64,000 bases of DNA from Atlanticothrix silvestris CENA357 (GTDB lineage: Bacteria > Cyanobacteriota > Cyanobacteriia > Cyanobacteriales > Nostocaceae): assembly GCF_016056295.1 (NCBI RefSeq), contig NZ_JAECZB010000093.1, positions 1-64,000 on the forward strand, in the 5' to 3' direction. Positions within the stretch are counted from its first letter, which is position 1, and the number at the start of each line of letters is the position of its first letter. Both the position numbers and the translations under genes were made by a program. The notes beneath the pieces are model-generated. The model saw nothing but the letters and a program-made list of their open reading frames with translations, did not search any database and was not told where the DNA came from. Of this stretch, positions 27,418 through 36,022 are shown piece by piece.

Positions 27418-28707
27418 ATGTCTAATAATATAATTCGAGTCGAGAATTTGGGTAAAAAATATATCATTTCTCATCAACAGGAGGATTCTGGCGGTCGTTA
27501 TCGTTATAAGGCTTTGCGAGATGTGATTTCTCAGGGAGCCAAGTCTCTAGGAAAGAAATTTCTCAAGCCAGTTGGTAAACAAATGCCCAATCCATCTCGT
27601 GAAGAGTTTTGGGCATTAAACGATGTTTCTTTTGAGATTCTACAAGGTGAAGCTATTGGTATTATTGGGCGCAATGGCGCAGGTAAATCGACATTATTAA
27701 AAATTTTGAGTCGAATTACTGAACCGACAAAAGGAAAAATTGTCATCCAAGGACGGGTAGCAAGTTTATTAGAAGTGGGTACAGGATTTCACCCAGAATT
27801 AACTGGGAGGGAGAACATTTACCTCAACGGTTCTATTCTGGGAATGAGTGGAGTTGAGATTAAGAAAAAGTTTGATGAAATTGTTGATTTTGCAGAAGTC
27901 GAAAAATTTTTAGATACGCCTGTAAAACGTTACTCTTCTGGGATGTATGTGCGCCTTGCGTTTGCTGTAGCAGCCCACTTAGAACCAGAAATTTTAATTG
28001 TAGATGAAGTTTTAGCAGTGGGTGATTCGGCATTTCAAAAGAAGTGTTTAGGAAAAATGGGTGATGTGGCTACAAAAGAGGGACGAACAGTATTGTTTGT
28101 GAGCCATAGTATGCAAGCGATCGCCCAGCTTACCAAGCGTTGTATACTGCTTTCTAAAGGTAATGTTCAGTTTGATGGTAATACCAGTAAAGCAGTACAG
28201 CTATATAGTGCTGGGCAGAAAGCCTCTAACGAAGAACCTGCTTATTATGAAGCTCCTTTGACCAAAACTGGCAACTATATAGCTTGGGCACGAGTACATA
28301 CTTCTGAGGGAGAAGGAATTCACTCTTGGGGGCAGCCGATTACTTTTGAGTTTGCTCTACACGTCACTAAACCACATGAAAGTCTTTGGTTTTCTTTCCA
28401 GATAGTAAGCGCCTTACAGCAACCTATTTCTATTTTTTGGTTTTACGAACCAGAAGCGCCATTTCGCCGAGAAACTGGGACATTTATTTTGAAATGTGAA
28501 ATCCCAAAACTTAGGCTTTACATGGGTTCATACACTTTAACAACATGGTTTTCTGAGCGTCGTAGCGAAACACTGCTAGAAAACCTCAGAGATATTTGTC
28601 TTTTTGAAATCACCATGCACAAGATTGAGCGTCCAGAGTATCAATGGGAATCTGATGAGTGTACTTATTTAGAAGATGCAGTTTGGCAATCTGTTGAAAA
28701 GTATTAA
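27418..28707 (+). CDS. wzt: ABC exporter ATPase with C-terminal carbohydrate-binding domain (Wzt type)
   Basis: The ATPase powers polysaccharide export with the Wzm permease. The 429-residue protein has Walker A GRNGAGKST (84-92), signature YSSGMYVRLAFA (near 178), Walker B EILIVDEVLAVGD (near 195) and H-loop FVSHSM. Residues about 270-420 form a Wzt-C-like beta domain, which in O9a-type systems recognises the terminal modification of the glycan and couples it to export. This implies that the polymer here carries a specific end cap. The gene starts nine bases after wzm; the acetyltransferase gene follows after 25 bases. Confidence 0.94.
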   Translation: MSNNIIRVENLGKKYIISHQQEDSGGRYRYKALRDVISQGAKSLGKKFLKPVGKQMPNPSREEFWALNDVSFEILQGEAIGIIGRNGAGKSTLLKILSRITEPTKGKIVIQGRVASLLEVGTGFHPELTGRENIYLNGSILGMSGVEIKKKFDEIVDFAEVEKFLDTPVKRYSSGMYVRLAFAVAAHLEPEILIVDEVLAVGDSAFQKKCLGKMGDVATKEGRTVLFVSHSMQAIAQLTKRCILLSKGNVQFDGNTSKAVQLYSAGQKASNEEPAYYEAPLTKTGNYIAWARVHTSEGEGIHSWGQPITFEFALHVTKPHESLWFSFQIVSALQQPISIFWFYEPEAPFRRETGTFILKCEIPKLRLYMGSYTLTTWFSERRSETLLENLRDICLFEITMHKIERPEYQWESDECTYLEDAVWQSVEKY

Positions 28708-28732
28708 TTTCAATTCAATCGGCAGATAAATA

Positions 28733-29245
28733 ATGGCAATAAATGATGATGTCCAGTTAGGCAGTAACGTGAAAATTTTTCATCCCAATCTTGTGAACCT
28801 TTACGGTTGCGTTATTGGTGATGACACAAAAATTGGTACCTTTGTGGAGATTCAAAAAGATGTCACGGTAGGAAGTCGGTGCAAAATTTCATCACATAGC
28901 TTTCTCTGTGAGGGAGTCATTATTGAAGATGAAGTTTTCATTGGTCATGGAGTAATGTTTACTAATGACCTTTATCCGCGTGCAACAAACGAAGACGGCA
29001 GTTTAAAAACTGACGATGATTGGTATACAGTCAAAACTTTAGTAAAGCGCTCTGCATCGATTGGTAGTAACGCTACTATCTTACCAGGGGTAACGATTGG
29101 GGAAAAAGCCATAGTTGGTGCTGGGGCTGTAGTGACTCGTGATGTTCCTGAATATGCAATTGTAGCGGGTGTGCCAGCTAGAGAAGTTGGTGATGTACGC
29201 GATCGCAACCAAAACTTAGAAATAACTGCTAGCAGTTTTAGCTAA
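28733..29245 (+). CDS. Left-handed beta-helix acetyltransferase, WlbB/WbpD-like
   Basis: The 170-residue protein is a hexapeptide-repeat acyltransferase. Its distinctive TNDLYPRATNEDGSLKTDDDW loop, followed by GSNATILPGVTIGEKAIVGAG, is that of UDP-2-acetamido-3-amino-2,3-dideoxyglucuronate N-acetyltransferases (WbpD/WlbB). Those enzymes add the 3-acetyl group in UDP-GlcNAc3NAcA synthesis. The matching oxidoreductase (29604) and aminotransferase (30635) are the next two genes, which strongly supports this pathway. It follows wzt by 25 bases. The 2-epimerase and the UDP-GlcNAc 6-dehydrogenase of the pathway are not in the window. Confidence 0.85.
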   Translation: MAINDDVQLGSNVKIFHPNLVNLYGCVIGDDTKIGTFVEIQKDVTVGSRCKISSHSFLCEGVIIEDEVFIGHGVMFTNDLYPRATNEDGSLKTDDDWYTVKTLVKRSASIGSNATILPGVTIGEKAIVGAGAVVTRDVPEYAIVAGVPAREVGDVRDRNQNLEITASSFS

Positions 29246-29603
29246 CTTGTAGCATTGTTTCTCATTCAACAAAATATGTCTGAAAACAAAAAATTAAAAC
29301 AAGTAATTATTTCAATAATACTTGAATGTATCAATTTATAAATTGAGATTTTTTTGTAAAAAGGCAGTCTTACTGAAGTATTTATTTTTATTGCTTGCCA
29401 TGTAAATACTCTCTTAAATTCCCTTAATTGGGGAAAAAAATTGTTGGAGTAATTAAAATTTATGTTGCAATCATCAAAATAATAGGTGTTTGACTGGTTA
29501 ATTTTTTGTTGCGAGCAATCTCACCACAAAATAGCAGTGTCCATTAAGGGCAATAGCTAGTATTACAAGTTTAATGAAAATAGATTTTGATTAGTTAGAA
29601 GCA
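29246..29603. other. Intergenic region inside the polysaccharide locus
   Basis: About 360 AT-rich bases between the acetyltransferase and oxidoreductase genes, probably with a promoter for the nucleotide-sugar operon starting at 29604. No repeat or hairpin of note was found. Confidence 0.4.
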
Positions 29604-30638
29604 ATGGGAAATATAAATATCGGTGTCATTGGCTATGGTTATTGGGGACCTAATCTAGTACGAAATTTTGCTGAAATTCCAGGCGCACAAGTGACCAAGG
29701 TCAGTGATTTTAAACCAGAACTACTAGCAAAGGTACAGGCTCGTTATCCCAGCATCCAAGTAACAACAGATTGTCAAGACATATTTAAAGATCCTAAAAT
29801 TAACGCTGTTATAATCGCCACACCAGTTTCCACTCACTTCGATTTGGCTTTGGCGGCATTGCAGGCTGGCAAGCACGTATTAGTAGAGAAACCAATGACA
29901 GCCTCCTCTGAGCAAGCAAGACGATTGATTGAAGAGGCAGAAAAACGCAACTTAGTACTAATGGTGGATCACACCTTTGTCTATACAGGCGCTGTACGCA
30001 AGATGCATGATTTGATTGCCACCAATCAACTAGGAGATATTTACTACTACGATTCTGTACGCGTCAACCTGGGACTTTTTCAGCATGATGTCAATGTGAT
30101 CTGGGACTTAGCAGTTCATGATCTCTCAATCATGAATTATGTATTGCCATCCCAGCCTTATGCTGTCTCTGCTACAGGAATCAGCCATGTTCCGGGAGAA
30201 CCAGAGAACATTGCCTACTTGACGTGTTTCTTTGAAAGCAACTTGATTGCTCACTTCCATGTTAACTGGCTAGCACCAGTAAAAGTTCGTCGCACCCTGA
30301 TTGGGGGGAGTCAACGCATGATTGTTTATGACGACTTGGAACCCAGTGAAAAAGTCAAGATTTACGACAAGGGAATTACCGTCAATGGCAATTCTGAAAG
30401 CGTATACCAGATGCTGATTGGTTATCGCACTGGGGATATGTGGTCTCCCAAGTTGGATATGACAGAAGCATTGCGGACAGAAGGATTACACTTCATTGAT
30501 TGTATTAACCAAGGCAAGCGCCCCATTACCGATGGCAAAGCTGGGCTACAGACAGTAAAAATTTTAGAAACTGCTACCCAATCAATCAAGCAGCGTGGTC
30601 AATTAGTTGAACTGAATTTAACAGAGGTAGCAGCATGA
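29604..30638 (+). CDS. Gfo/Idh/MocA-family nucleotide-sugar oxidoreductase, WlbA/WbpB-like
   Basis: The family uses a tightly bound NAD(H) to oxidise a sugar hydroxyl. The 344-residue protein has the Rossmann motif [11 protein letters not shown] (7-17), EKP at 95-97 and the substrate-site His region [11 protein letters not shown] near 170. In the GlcNAc3NAcA route the WbpB/WlbA enzyme oxidises C3 of UDP-GlcNAcA to a keto group, which the aminotransferase then aminates. The next gene is such an aminotransferase and overlaps it by four bases (ATGA), implying translational coupling. The role is family- and context-based; the substrate is not proven. Confidence 0.86.
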   Translation: MGNINIGVIGYGYWGPNLVRNFAEIPGAQVTKVSDFKPELLAKVQARYPSIQVTTDCQDIFKDPKINAVIIATPVSTHFDLALAALQAGKHVLVEKPMTASSEQARRLIEEAEKRNLVLMVDHTFVYTGAVRKMHDLIATNQLGDIYYYDSVRVNLGLFQHDVNVIWDLAVHDLSIMNYVLPSQPYAVSATGISHVPGEPENIAYLTCFFESNLIAHFHVNWLAPVKVRRTLIGGSQRMIVYDDLEPSEKVKIYDKGITVNGNSESVYQMLIGYRTGDMWSPKLDMTEALRTEGLHFIDCINQGKRPITDGKAGLQTVKILETATQSIKQRGQLVELNLTEVAA

Positions 30639-31744
30639 TTCCATTTCTAGATCTGAAAACTCAATACTTAAGTATCAAAAATGAAATTGATACCGCTGTC
30701 TTAAAAGTATTAGAAAGTACGCAATTTGTTTTAGGGAATGAAGTTACTGCTCTAGAACAAGAGTTTACCAATTACTGTAGTGCTAAATATGGCATTGCTG
30801 TCAATACAGGTACAAGTGCCCTTCATTTGGCACTATTAGCAGCTGGCATTGGTGCTGGTGACGAAGTGATTACCATACCTTTTACTTTTGTTGCTACCGT
30901 GGCGGCGATTTGTTACACAGGAGCTACACCAGTTTTTGTAGACATTGACCCTGTTTCCTACACAATAGATGTCACTCAAATCGAAAAAGCCATAACCGAA
31001 CGCACAAAGGCGATTTTGCCTGTGCATTTGTATGGTCAACCAGCGGACATGGAGCCAATTATGGAGATTGCCCGCCGTCATGGTTTGATTGTTATAGAAG
31101 ATGCTGCCCAAGCTCACGGGGCTGAATATAAGGGGCAGCGAATAGGTAGCATCGGTGACATTGGCTGTTTCAGCTTTTACCCCGGAAAGAACTTAGGGGC
31201 TTATGGTGAAGGAGGCATGATAGTAACCAACAATCCCGAATATGCCCATACTATGCAGATGCTACGTGATTGGGGTCAAGAACGTAAGTATCACCATGTT
31301 ATCAAAGGCTACAACTACCGCATGGACGGGATCCAGGGAGCCATTTTGCGAGTGAAACTGCGTTACTTAGAAAAATGGACTGAGTCACGGCGAGCAAATG
31401 CAGCACAGTACGATGCTTTACTAAAAGATCTCAGCTTGACTATACCTACAGTCATGCCCTACAGCCGCCACGTTTACCATGTATACGCGGTGCGATCGCC
31501 CCAAAGAGATGAACTACAGCAGAAGTTAAATGACCAGGGCATCCAAACAGGTATTCATTACCCCATTCCTGTACATTTGCAACCAGCTTATTCAGATTTG
31601 GGCTATAAAGTAGGGGATTTTCCGCACTCAGAACTAGCGGCTAGGGAAGTATTTTCACTACCTATGTATGCTGAGCTAACACCACCACAAATTAATATTG
31701 TGGCTGAAAGTCTTCAAGGCATCCTTCAGGGAGTTACTGTTTAA
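30635..31744 (+). CDS. DegT/DnrJ/EryC1/StrS aminotransferase, WlbC/WbpE-like
   Basis: A PLP-dependent sugar aminotransferase that converts a keto nucleotide sugar to the amino sugar, usually with glutamate. The 369-residue protein begins [10 protein letters not shown], has [11 protein letters not shown], the cofactor Asp in [13 protein letters not shown], and the PLP Lys at 185 in [17 protein letters not shown]. It overlaps the oxidoreductase gene by four bases and its TAA shares one base with the ATG of the next gene. The context with a C3 oxidoreductase and a WbpD-like acetyltransferase points to 3-amino-uronic acid formation. Confidence 0.9.
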   Translation: MIPFLDLKTQYLSIKNEIDTAVLKVLESTQFVLGNEVTALEQEFTNYCSAKYGIAVNTGTSALHLALLAAGIGAGDEVITIPFTFVATVAAICYTGATPVFVDIDPVSYTIDVTQIEKAITERTKAILPVHLYGQPADMEPIMEIARRHGLIVIEDAAQAHGAEYKGQRIGSIGDIGCFSFYPGKNLGAYGEGGMIVTNNPEYAHTMQMLRDWGQERKYHHVIKGYNYRMDGIQGAILRVKLRYLEKWTESRRANAAQYDALLKDLSLTIPTVMPYSRHVYHVYAVRSPQRDELQQKLNDQGIQTGIHYPIPVHLQPAYSDLGYKVGDFPHSELAAREVFSLPMYAELTPPQINIVAESLQGILQGVTV

Positions 31745-32748
31745 TGTACGATACCCGTCCTGGTTTAAACTCCCAACGCCTCGTTAATCTAATGCGGCAA
31801 GCAGTTAAACGTTGCGAACTGCAACTCGATAACTTGAGCGTACTTACAGAAGCAGCAACTGGAGCTTATGCAGTCACGCCTGTAGTAGCAGCGATTGCCG
31901 GAGCAAAAAAGGTGTTTGCTTTCACCCGTACTACTCGATATGGTACTGTAGAGGGAGTTAAAGCACTGACACAGCAATTAGCAGAGATTGCTGGATTAGG
32001 TGATCGCATCGAATTTATTAGCGAGAAAACTCCAGACATCGTCAATCAAGCAGATATCATCACTAACAGTGGACATCTTCGCCCCATCAATGCAGAGATG
32101 ATTGGCTGGATGAAGCCGAATGCAGTGATTGGCTTAATGTACGAGGCTTGGGAGTTTAGACCAGAAGACGTGGATTTAGTCAGCTGTCGCCTGAAAGGTA
32201 TCCAAGTAGTAGGTGTGAATGAACGCCATCCAGCCGTAGATGTGTTCTCCTTTTTGGGAATCATGGCTGTTAAGCAGTTATTAGACGCAGGTGTATCCGT
32301 TTACACTAGCAATCTTTTATTGTTATGCGATAATCCTTTCCGGCAATTTATTGAGCATGGTTTAGTCCAAGTTGGTGCGACAGTAGATAGTGTTGACAGT
32401 CTTGTAGCTGCATCCATAGATAAAAACTACGATGCGATTATTGTCGCCTTGCAGCCAAGAATAGAACCAATCTTAACTGCAAACGATGCTGCTGCGATCG
32501 CCAAGCAATGGCCAGGTACATTAGTCGCTCAATACTGGGGTGATATTGACAGAACAGCTTTTATTGCCCAAAAAATCCCCCTATTTCCAGAAATTGAGCC
32601 AAAACCAGGACATATGGGTATTCTACCATCAGCAGTAGGCCCAGAACCAATTGTCCGTCTGCAAACAGGGGGACTCAAAGCAGCCGAAGTCATTTGGCGG
32701 CAAGCCAACCAGCAAGCATCAGGTTGGGAATTTGTGCAACTCCTGTGA
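31744..32748 (+). CDS. Unrecognised two-domain Rossmann-like protein in nucleotide-sugar operon
   Basis: I do not recognise the family. The 334-residue soluble protein seems to have two alpha/beta domains. The first (about 30-190) has SVLTEAATGAYAVTPVVAAIAGAKK-like sequence with a Gly/Ala-rich turn and TNSGHLRPINAEMI, reminiscent of NAD-binding domains in hydrolase- or dehydrogenase-like proteins. The second (about 195-300) has YDAIIVALQPRIEPI and a conserved-looking tail PKPGHMGILPSAVGPEPIVRLQTGG. It is embedded in a tight operon: it shares one base with the aminotransferase stop and is followed after eleven bases by a formyltransferase. It therefore most likely handles a nucleotide sugar or a one-carbon/amino donor in the same pathway. 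This is a good candidate for a new enzyme activity. Confidence 0.75.
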   Translation: MYDTRPGLNSQRLVNLMRQAVKRCELQLDNLSVLTEAATGAYAVTPVVAAIAGAKKVFAFTRTTRYGTVEGVKALTQQLAEIAGLGDRIEFISEKTPDIVNQADIITNSGHLRPINAEMIGWMKPNAVIGLMYEAWEFRPEDVDLVSCRLKGIQVVGVNERHPAVDVFSFLGIMAVKQLLDAGVSVYTSNLLLLCDNPFRQFIEHGLVQVGATVDSVDSLVAASIDKNYDAIIVALQPRIEPILTANDAAAIAKQWPGTLVAQYWGDIDRTAFIAQKIPLFPEIEPKPGHMGILPSAVGPEPIVRLQTGGLKAAEVIWRQANQQASGWEFVQLL

Positions 32749-32759
32749 GGAATTAGTCA

Positions 32760-33725
32760 ATGGTGAATGTACTGCTAATTGGTATAGGCCCAACAACCTT
32801 AACGGCCTTGGACTCCTTAATGTCCAAGTTTCATGTTCAAGGTGTGGTGCGTGATGCTGGCATAGATGACCCTGTAATTAATTTGGCACAAAAAGCCAGT
32901 ATACCAGTATTTCCGGACACCTCACAAAAAGCAATTAAGTCACTAGTTCTTAAATATCAACCAGATTGTGTCGTAGTTTCTTCCTACAATCAAATCCTGC
33001 CGCCATCAATAATTGAATTATCTACATTCATCAACGTTCATTATTCCCCTCTACCCCAATATCGGGGACGGGCTAATGTTAACTGGGCAATAATTAATGA
33101 TGAACCTTGTGCTGCTATAAGTATTCATAAAATCTCGCCAGATTTAGATGAAGGCAATATTTTATTTCAACAATTAATTCCCATTCGCATTGATGACACC
33201 GTAGCTGATTTATATGACAAATTAAATCAAATTCAGTGGCAAAATTTAGGTAACACAGTTGTTAAAGCTTTTAATGGCTACGAAGGTGTCAGGCAAAATA
33301 ACACTGAGGCAACTTATGGTTGTACTCGTCTACCTGAAGATGGTGAAATTAATTGGTCTACTTCTACTAGAAGTATAAATTGTTTAGTTCGGGCTTTGGT
33401 TACTCCTTTTCCTGGCGCTTATACTTATTTTCAAGGCAAAAAACTGTTGATTTGGCAAGCGATTCCTGTCGAAAATCCGCCTGTTTATTTAGGTAGAATA
33501 CCCGGACGAATTGTTGGTAGATCCAAAGAAGGTTTTGTTGATGTCCTCACTGGGGATGGTATATTGCGAATTTTGCAAGTGCAATTTATAGGTTCAGCAA
33601 GAACAGCACCAGCCAATATAATTAAGTCTGTAAAAAGCACTTTAGGTTTACAAACTGCTGATTTATTAAATCGTATTGAAACTCTTGAAGCGGAAATTAT
33701 CAAACTAAAAGAAAATGCAAAATAA
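32760..33725 (+). CDS. Sugar N-formyltransferase (methionyl-tRNA formyltransferase superfamily)
   Basis: The enzyme transfers a formyl group from 10-formyl-tetrahydrofolate to an amino group, here probably of a dTDP-, UDP- or GDP-amino sugar. The 321-residue protein has the family catalytic triad in INVHYSPLPQYRG (N92, H94) and SPDLDEGNIL (D130), then a C-terminal domain with an OB-like segment (about 200-290). It lacks the linker typical of Fmt and sits between sugar genes, so it is unlikely to be the housekeeping Fmt. The next gene overlaps it by eleven bases. Formylated amino sugars are known in several O-antigens; the exact sugar here is unknown. Confidence 0.85.
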   Translation: MVNVLLIGIGPTTLTALDSLMSKFHVQGVVRDAGIDDPVINLAQKASIPVFPDTSQKAIKSLVLKYQPDCVVVSSYNQILPPSIIELSTFINVHYSPLPQYRGRANVNWAIINDEPCAAISIHKISPDLDEGNILFQQLIPIRIDDTVADLYDKLNQIQWQNLGNTVVKAFNGYEGVRQNNTEATYGCTRLPEDGEINWSTSTRSINCLVRALVTPFPGAYTYFQGKKLLIWQAIPVENPPVYLGRIPGRIVGRSKEGFVDVLTGDGILRILQVQFIGSARTAPANIIKSVKSTLGLQTADLLNRIETLEAEIIKLKENAK

Positions 33726-34725
33726 TCGAGTACTAATTACAGGTGGCGCTGGCTTTATTGGTTCTGAACTAGTACGTCAGCTAGTAGCACAAGAAACACA
33801 ACAGGTAATTGTTGTTGATAATTTGGTGAATGGCAAGCGCGAGAACTTGAAAGATATATCTAGCGACAAACTAGAATTAATTGTGGCAGATATTCGAGAC
33901 AGCGATCGCATGGCTGATTTGATGTCAGGCGTAGATATTGTTTTTCATCTAGCCTGTCTGGGCGTGCGGCATTCCATTCACTCACCTGATGAGAATCATC
34001 AGGTGAATGCGACAGCAACGCTTCAGCTATTAAGGTCAGCAAAAGCAGTAGGCGTTTCTCGATTTGTCTACGTCTCGAGTTCTGAAGTTTATGGAACTGC
34101 GCGTTGGGTTCCCATGTCAGAAGAACACCCAACATTTCCCATGACTGTGTATGGTGCTTCCAAGCTAGCCGGAGAATGTTACACCAGAGCATTTTATGAA
34201 ACCTATGGCTACCCAACTGTTGTAGTACGTCCTTTCAACGCCTACGGGCCACGTTGTCACCATGAAGGCGATAGTGGAGAAGTTATACCCAAGTTCCTAC
34301 TACGCAGCATGGCTGGGAAACCAATGGTAATTTTTGGCGATGGTACTCAAACCAGAGATTTTACCTACGTTAGCGATACCGCCAAGGGCATCATAGCAGC
34401 AGGATGTACAGACTCAGCCGTGGGGCAAACCATCAATTTAGGTAGTGGTTTTGAAATTGCTGTTAATGATTTGGCAAAAGAGATAGCCTCAATAGTAGAC
34501 CGAGCAGACACAAGCGTTATTCATGACGAACCACGTCCTGGTGATGTCCTACGTTTATACGCTGAACTCACAAAAGCACAGCAACTTTTAGGCTTCAAAC
34601 CTCAAGTAACACTGCGTGAAGGTTTAATCAAACTGCGAGACTGGTATGTAAGTTCTGGAAAATCCCCAGAAACATTACTAAAAGATGAATTTGTGCGTAA
34701 CTGGGATATAACGAAGGTGAACTAA
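33715..34725 (+). CDS. SDR-family nucleotide-sugar epimerase/dehydratase
   Basis: The 336-residue extended short-chain dehydrogenase has the NAD motif TGGAGFIG (9-16), catalytic Y146-x3-K150 in YGASKLAGE with the upstream SSSEVYG, and the nucleotide-sugar region RPFNAYGP. Such enzymes epimerise C4 or dehydrate C4-C6 of nucleotide sugars. The gene starts inside the formyltransferase gene (11-base overlap) and ends one base before the next aminotransferase gene, so a 4-keto or 4-epimer intermediate feeding the aminotransferase at 34727 is plausible. Exact reaction cannot be decided from sequence. Confidence 0.88.
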   Translation: MQNNRVLITGGAGFIGSELVRQLVAQETQQVIVVDNLVNGKRENLKDISSDKLELIVADIRDSDRMADLMSGVDIVFHLACLGVRHSIHSPDENHQVNATATLQLLRSAKAVGVSRFVYVSSSEVYGTARWVPMSEEHPTFPMTVYGASKLAGECYTRAFYETYGYPTVVVRPFNAYGPRCHHEGDSGEVIPKFLLRSMAGKPMVIFGDGTQTRDFTYVSDTAKGIIAAGCTDSAVGQTINLGSGFEIAVNDLAKEIASIVDRADTSVIHDEPRPGDVLRLYAELTKAQQLLGFKPQVTLREGLIKLRDWYVSSGKSPETLLKDEFVRNWDITKVN

Positions 34726-34726
34726 G

Positions 34727-35929
34727 ATGTCTGAAGCAAAATCTTTTATCCCATTAGCTAAACCTTGGATGGAGGAAGCAGAAGCCGACGCAGCCAGACG
34801 TGCTATTATGTCAGGCTGGGTGACACAAGGGCCAGAAGTTGCAGCATTTGAACAAGAGTTTGCTGCTTATGTAGGCGCAAAGTATGCTTGTGCTGTTTCC
34901 AATTGTACAACTGCGCTACATTTGGCATTGTTAGCTGTTGGTGTACAGCCTGGAGACGAAGTAGTTACCGTCAGCCATTCCTACATAGCCACAGCTAACA
35001 GCATCCGCTATTGTGGTGCAATTCCTGTGTTTGTGGACATTGAGCCACAGACATATAACATCAACCCGATGTTAATTGAGGATGTCATCAATGAACGCAC
35101 CCGTGCTATTTTGGTAGTCCACCAAATGGGGATGCCTTGCGACCTAACAGTTATTGTAGACATCGCCCGTAGTCACAATTTACCAGTCATTGAAGACGCA
35201 GCTTGTGCTATTGGTAGTGAAATTCTTTGGGATGGACAGTTGGAAAAGATCGGTAAACCTCATGGAGATATTGCCTGTTTTTCTTTCCATCCCCGCAAAG
35301 TCATTTCCACTGGTGACGGTGGAATGCTTACCACCAACAATCCCGAATGGGACAAACAGTTTCGTCTCTGGCGACAACACGGAATGAGCGTTCCCGATAC
35401 TGTGCGTCATGGAGCAAAACAGGTTATATTTGAAACTTACCCCATGTTGGGATATAACTACCGCATGACTGATATTCAGGCAGCAGTCGGGCGGGAACAA
35501 CTCAAACGCCTACCAGAAATTGTTAAACGTCGGCGTTATCTAGCACAAAGGTATCAGGAATTGCTAGCAGATCTACCGGGGTTAAAGTTACCGACAGAAC
35601 CAAGCTGGGCAAAAAGTAACTGGCAAAGCTTTTGTGTGAGGTTGCCAGAAAAACTTGACCAATTACAAATTATGCAGGCGATGTTAGACGCTGGGGTATC
35701 GACACGTAGAGGAATTATGTGTGCTCACCGCGAACCAGCTTACAGTATAGAAGCTTGGTCTTGTAGTATTAATGGGAATGCTTGTGATTGCGAATCAGTA
35801 AAGTGTAAACGCCTAAACGAAAGCGAACAAGCTCAAGATCATGCGATTATTTTGCCACTGTTCCCTCGCATGACCGACCAAGAACAGGAAAGGGTAATAA
35901 AGTTGCTGAAAAATGCATGTCAGGACTGA
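34727..35929 (+). CDS. DegT/DnrJ/EryC1/StrS aminotransferase with Cys-rich insert
   Basis: A second PLP-dependent sugar aminotransferase (400 residues), with [27 protein letters not shown] and the PLP Lys at 191 in CFSFHPRKVISTGDGG. It probably makes the amino sugar that the formyltransferase modifies. Near the C-terminus it has a cluster C346, C353, C355, C360 (EAWSCSINGNACDCESVKC) that may bind a metal; ordinary members have a short loop there. It begins one base after the epimerase stop, the last gene of the tight 29.6-35.9 kb operon. The following glycosyltransferase begins after about 90 bases. Confidence 0.9.
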   Translation: MSEAKSFIPLAKPWMEEAEADAARRAIMSGWVTQGPEVAAFEQEFAAYVGAKYACAVSNCTTALHLALLAVGVQPGDEVVTVSHSYIATANSIRYCGAIPVFVDIEPQTYNINPMLIEDVINERTRAILVVHQMGMPCDLTVIVDIARSHNLPVIEDAACAIGSEILWDGQLEKIGKPHGDIACFSFHPRKVISTGDGGMLTTNNPEWDKQFRLWRQHGMSVPDTVRHGAKQVIFETYPMLGYNYRMTDIQAAVGREQLKRLPEIVKRRRYLAQRYQELLADLPGLKLPTEPSWAKSNWQSFCVRLPEKLDQLQIMQAMLDAGVSTRRGIMCAHREPAYSIEAWSCSINGNACDCESVKCKRLNESEQAQDHAIILPLFPRMTDQEQERVIKLLKNACQD

Positions 35930-36022
35930 AATTGCCCTTTGGATGAAATTATCAGATTATATAGCTTTGCTTACTTAATAGAGTTAGCAAAAAATAGCAA
36001 GAGTAAATAACAGAAGAATTGT

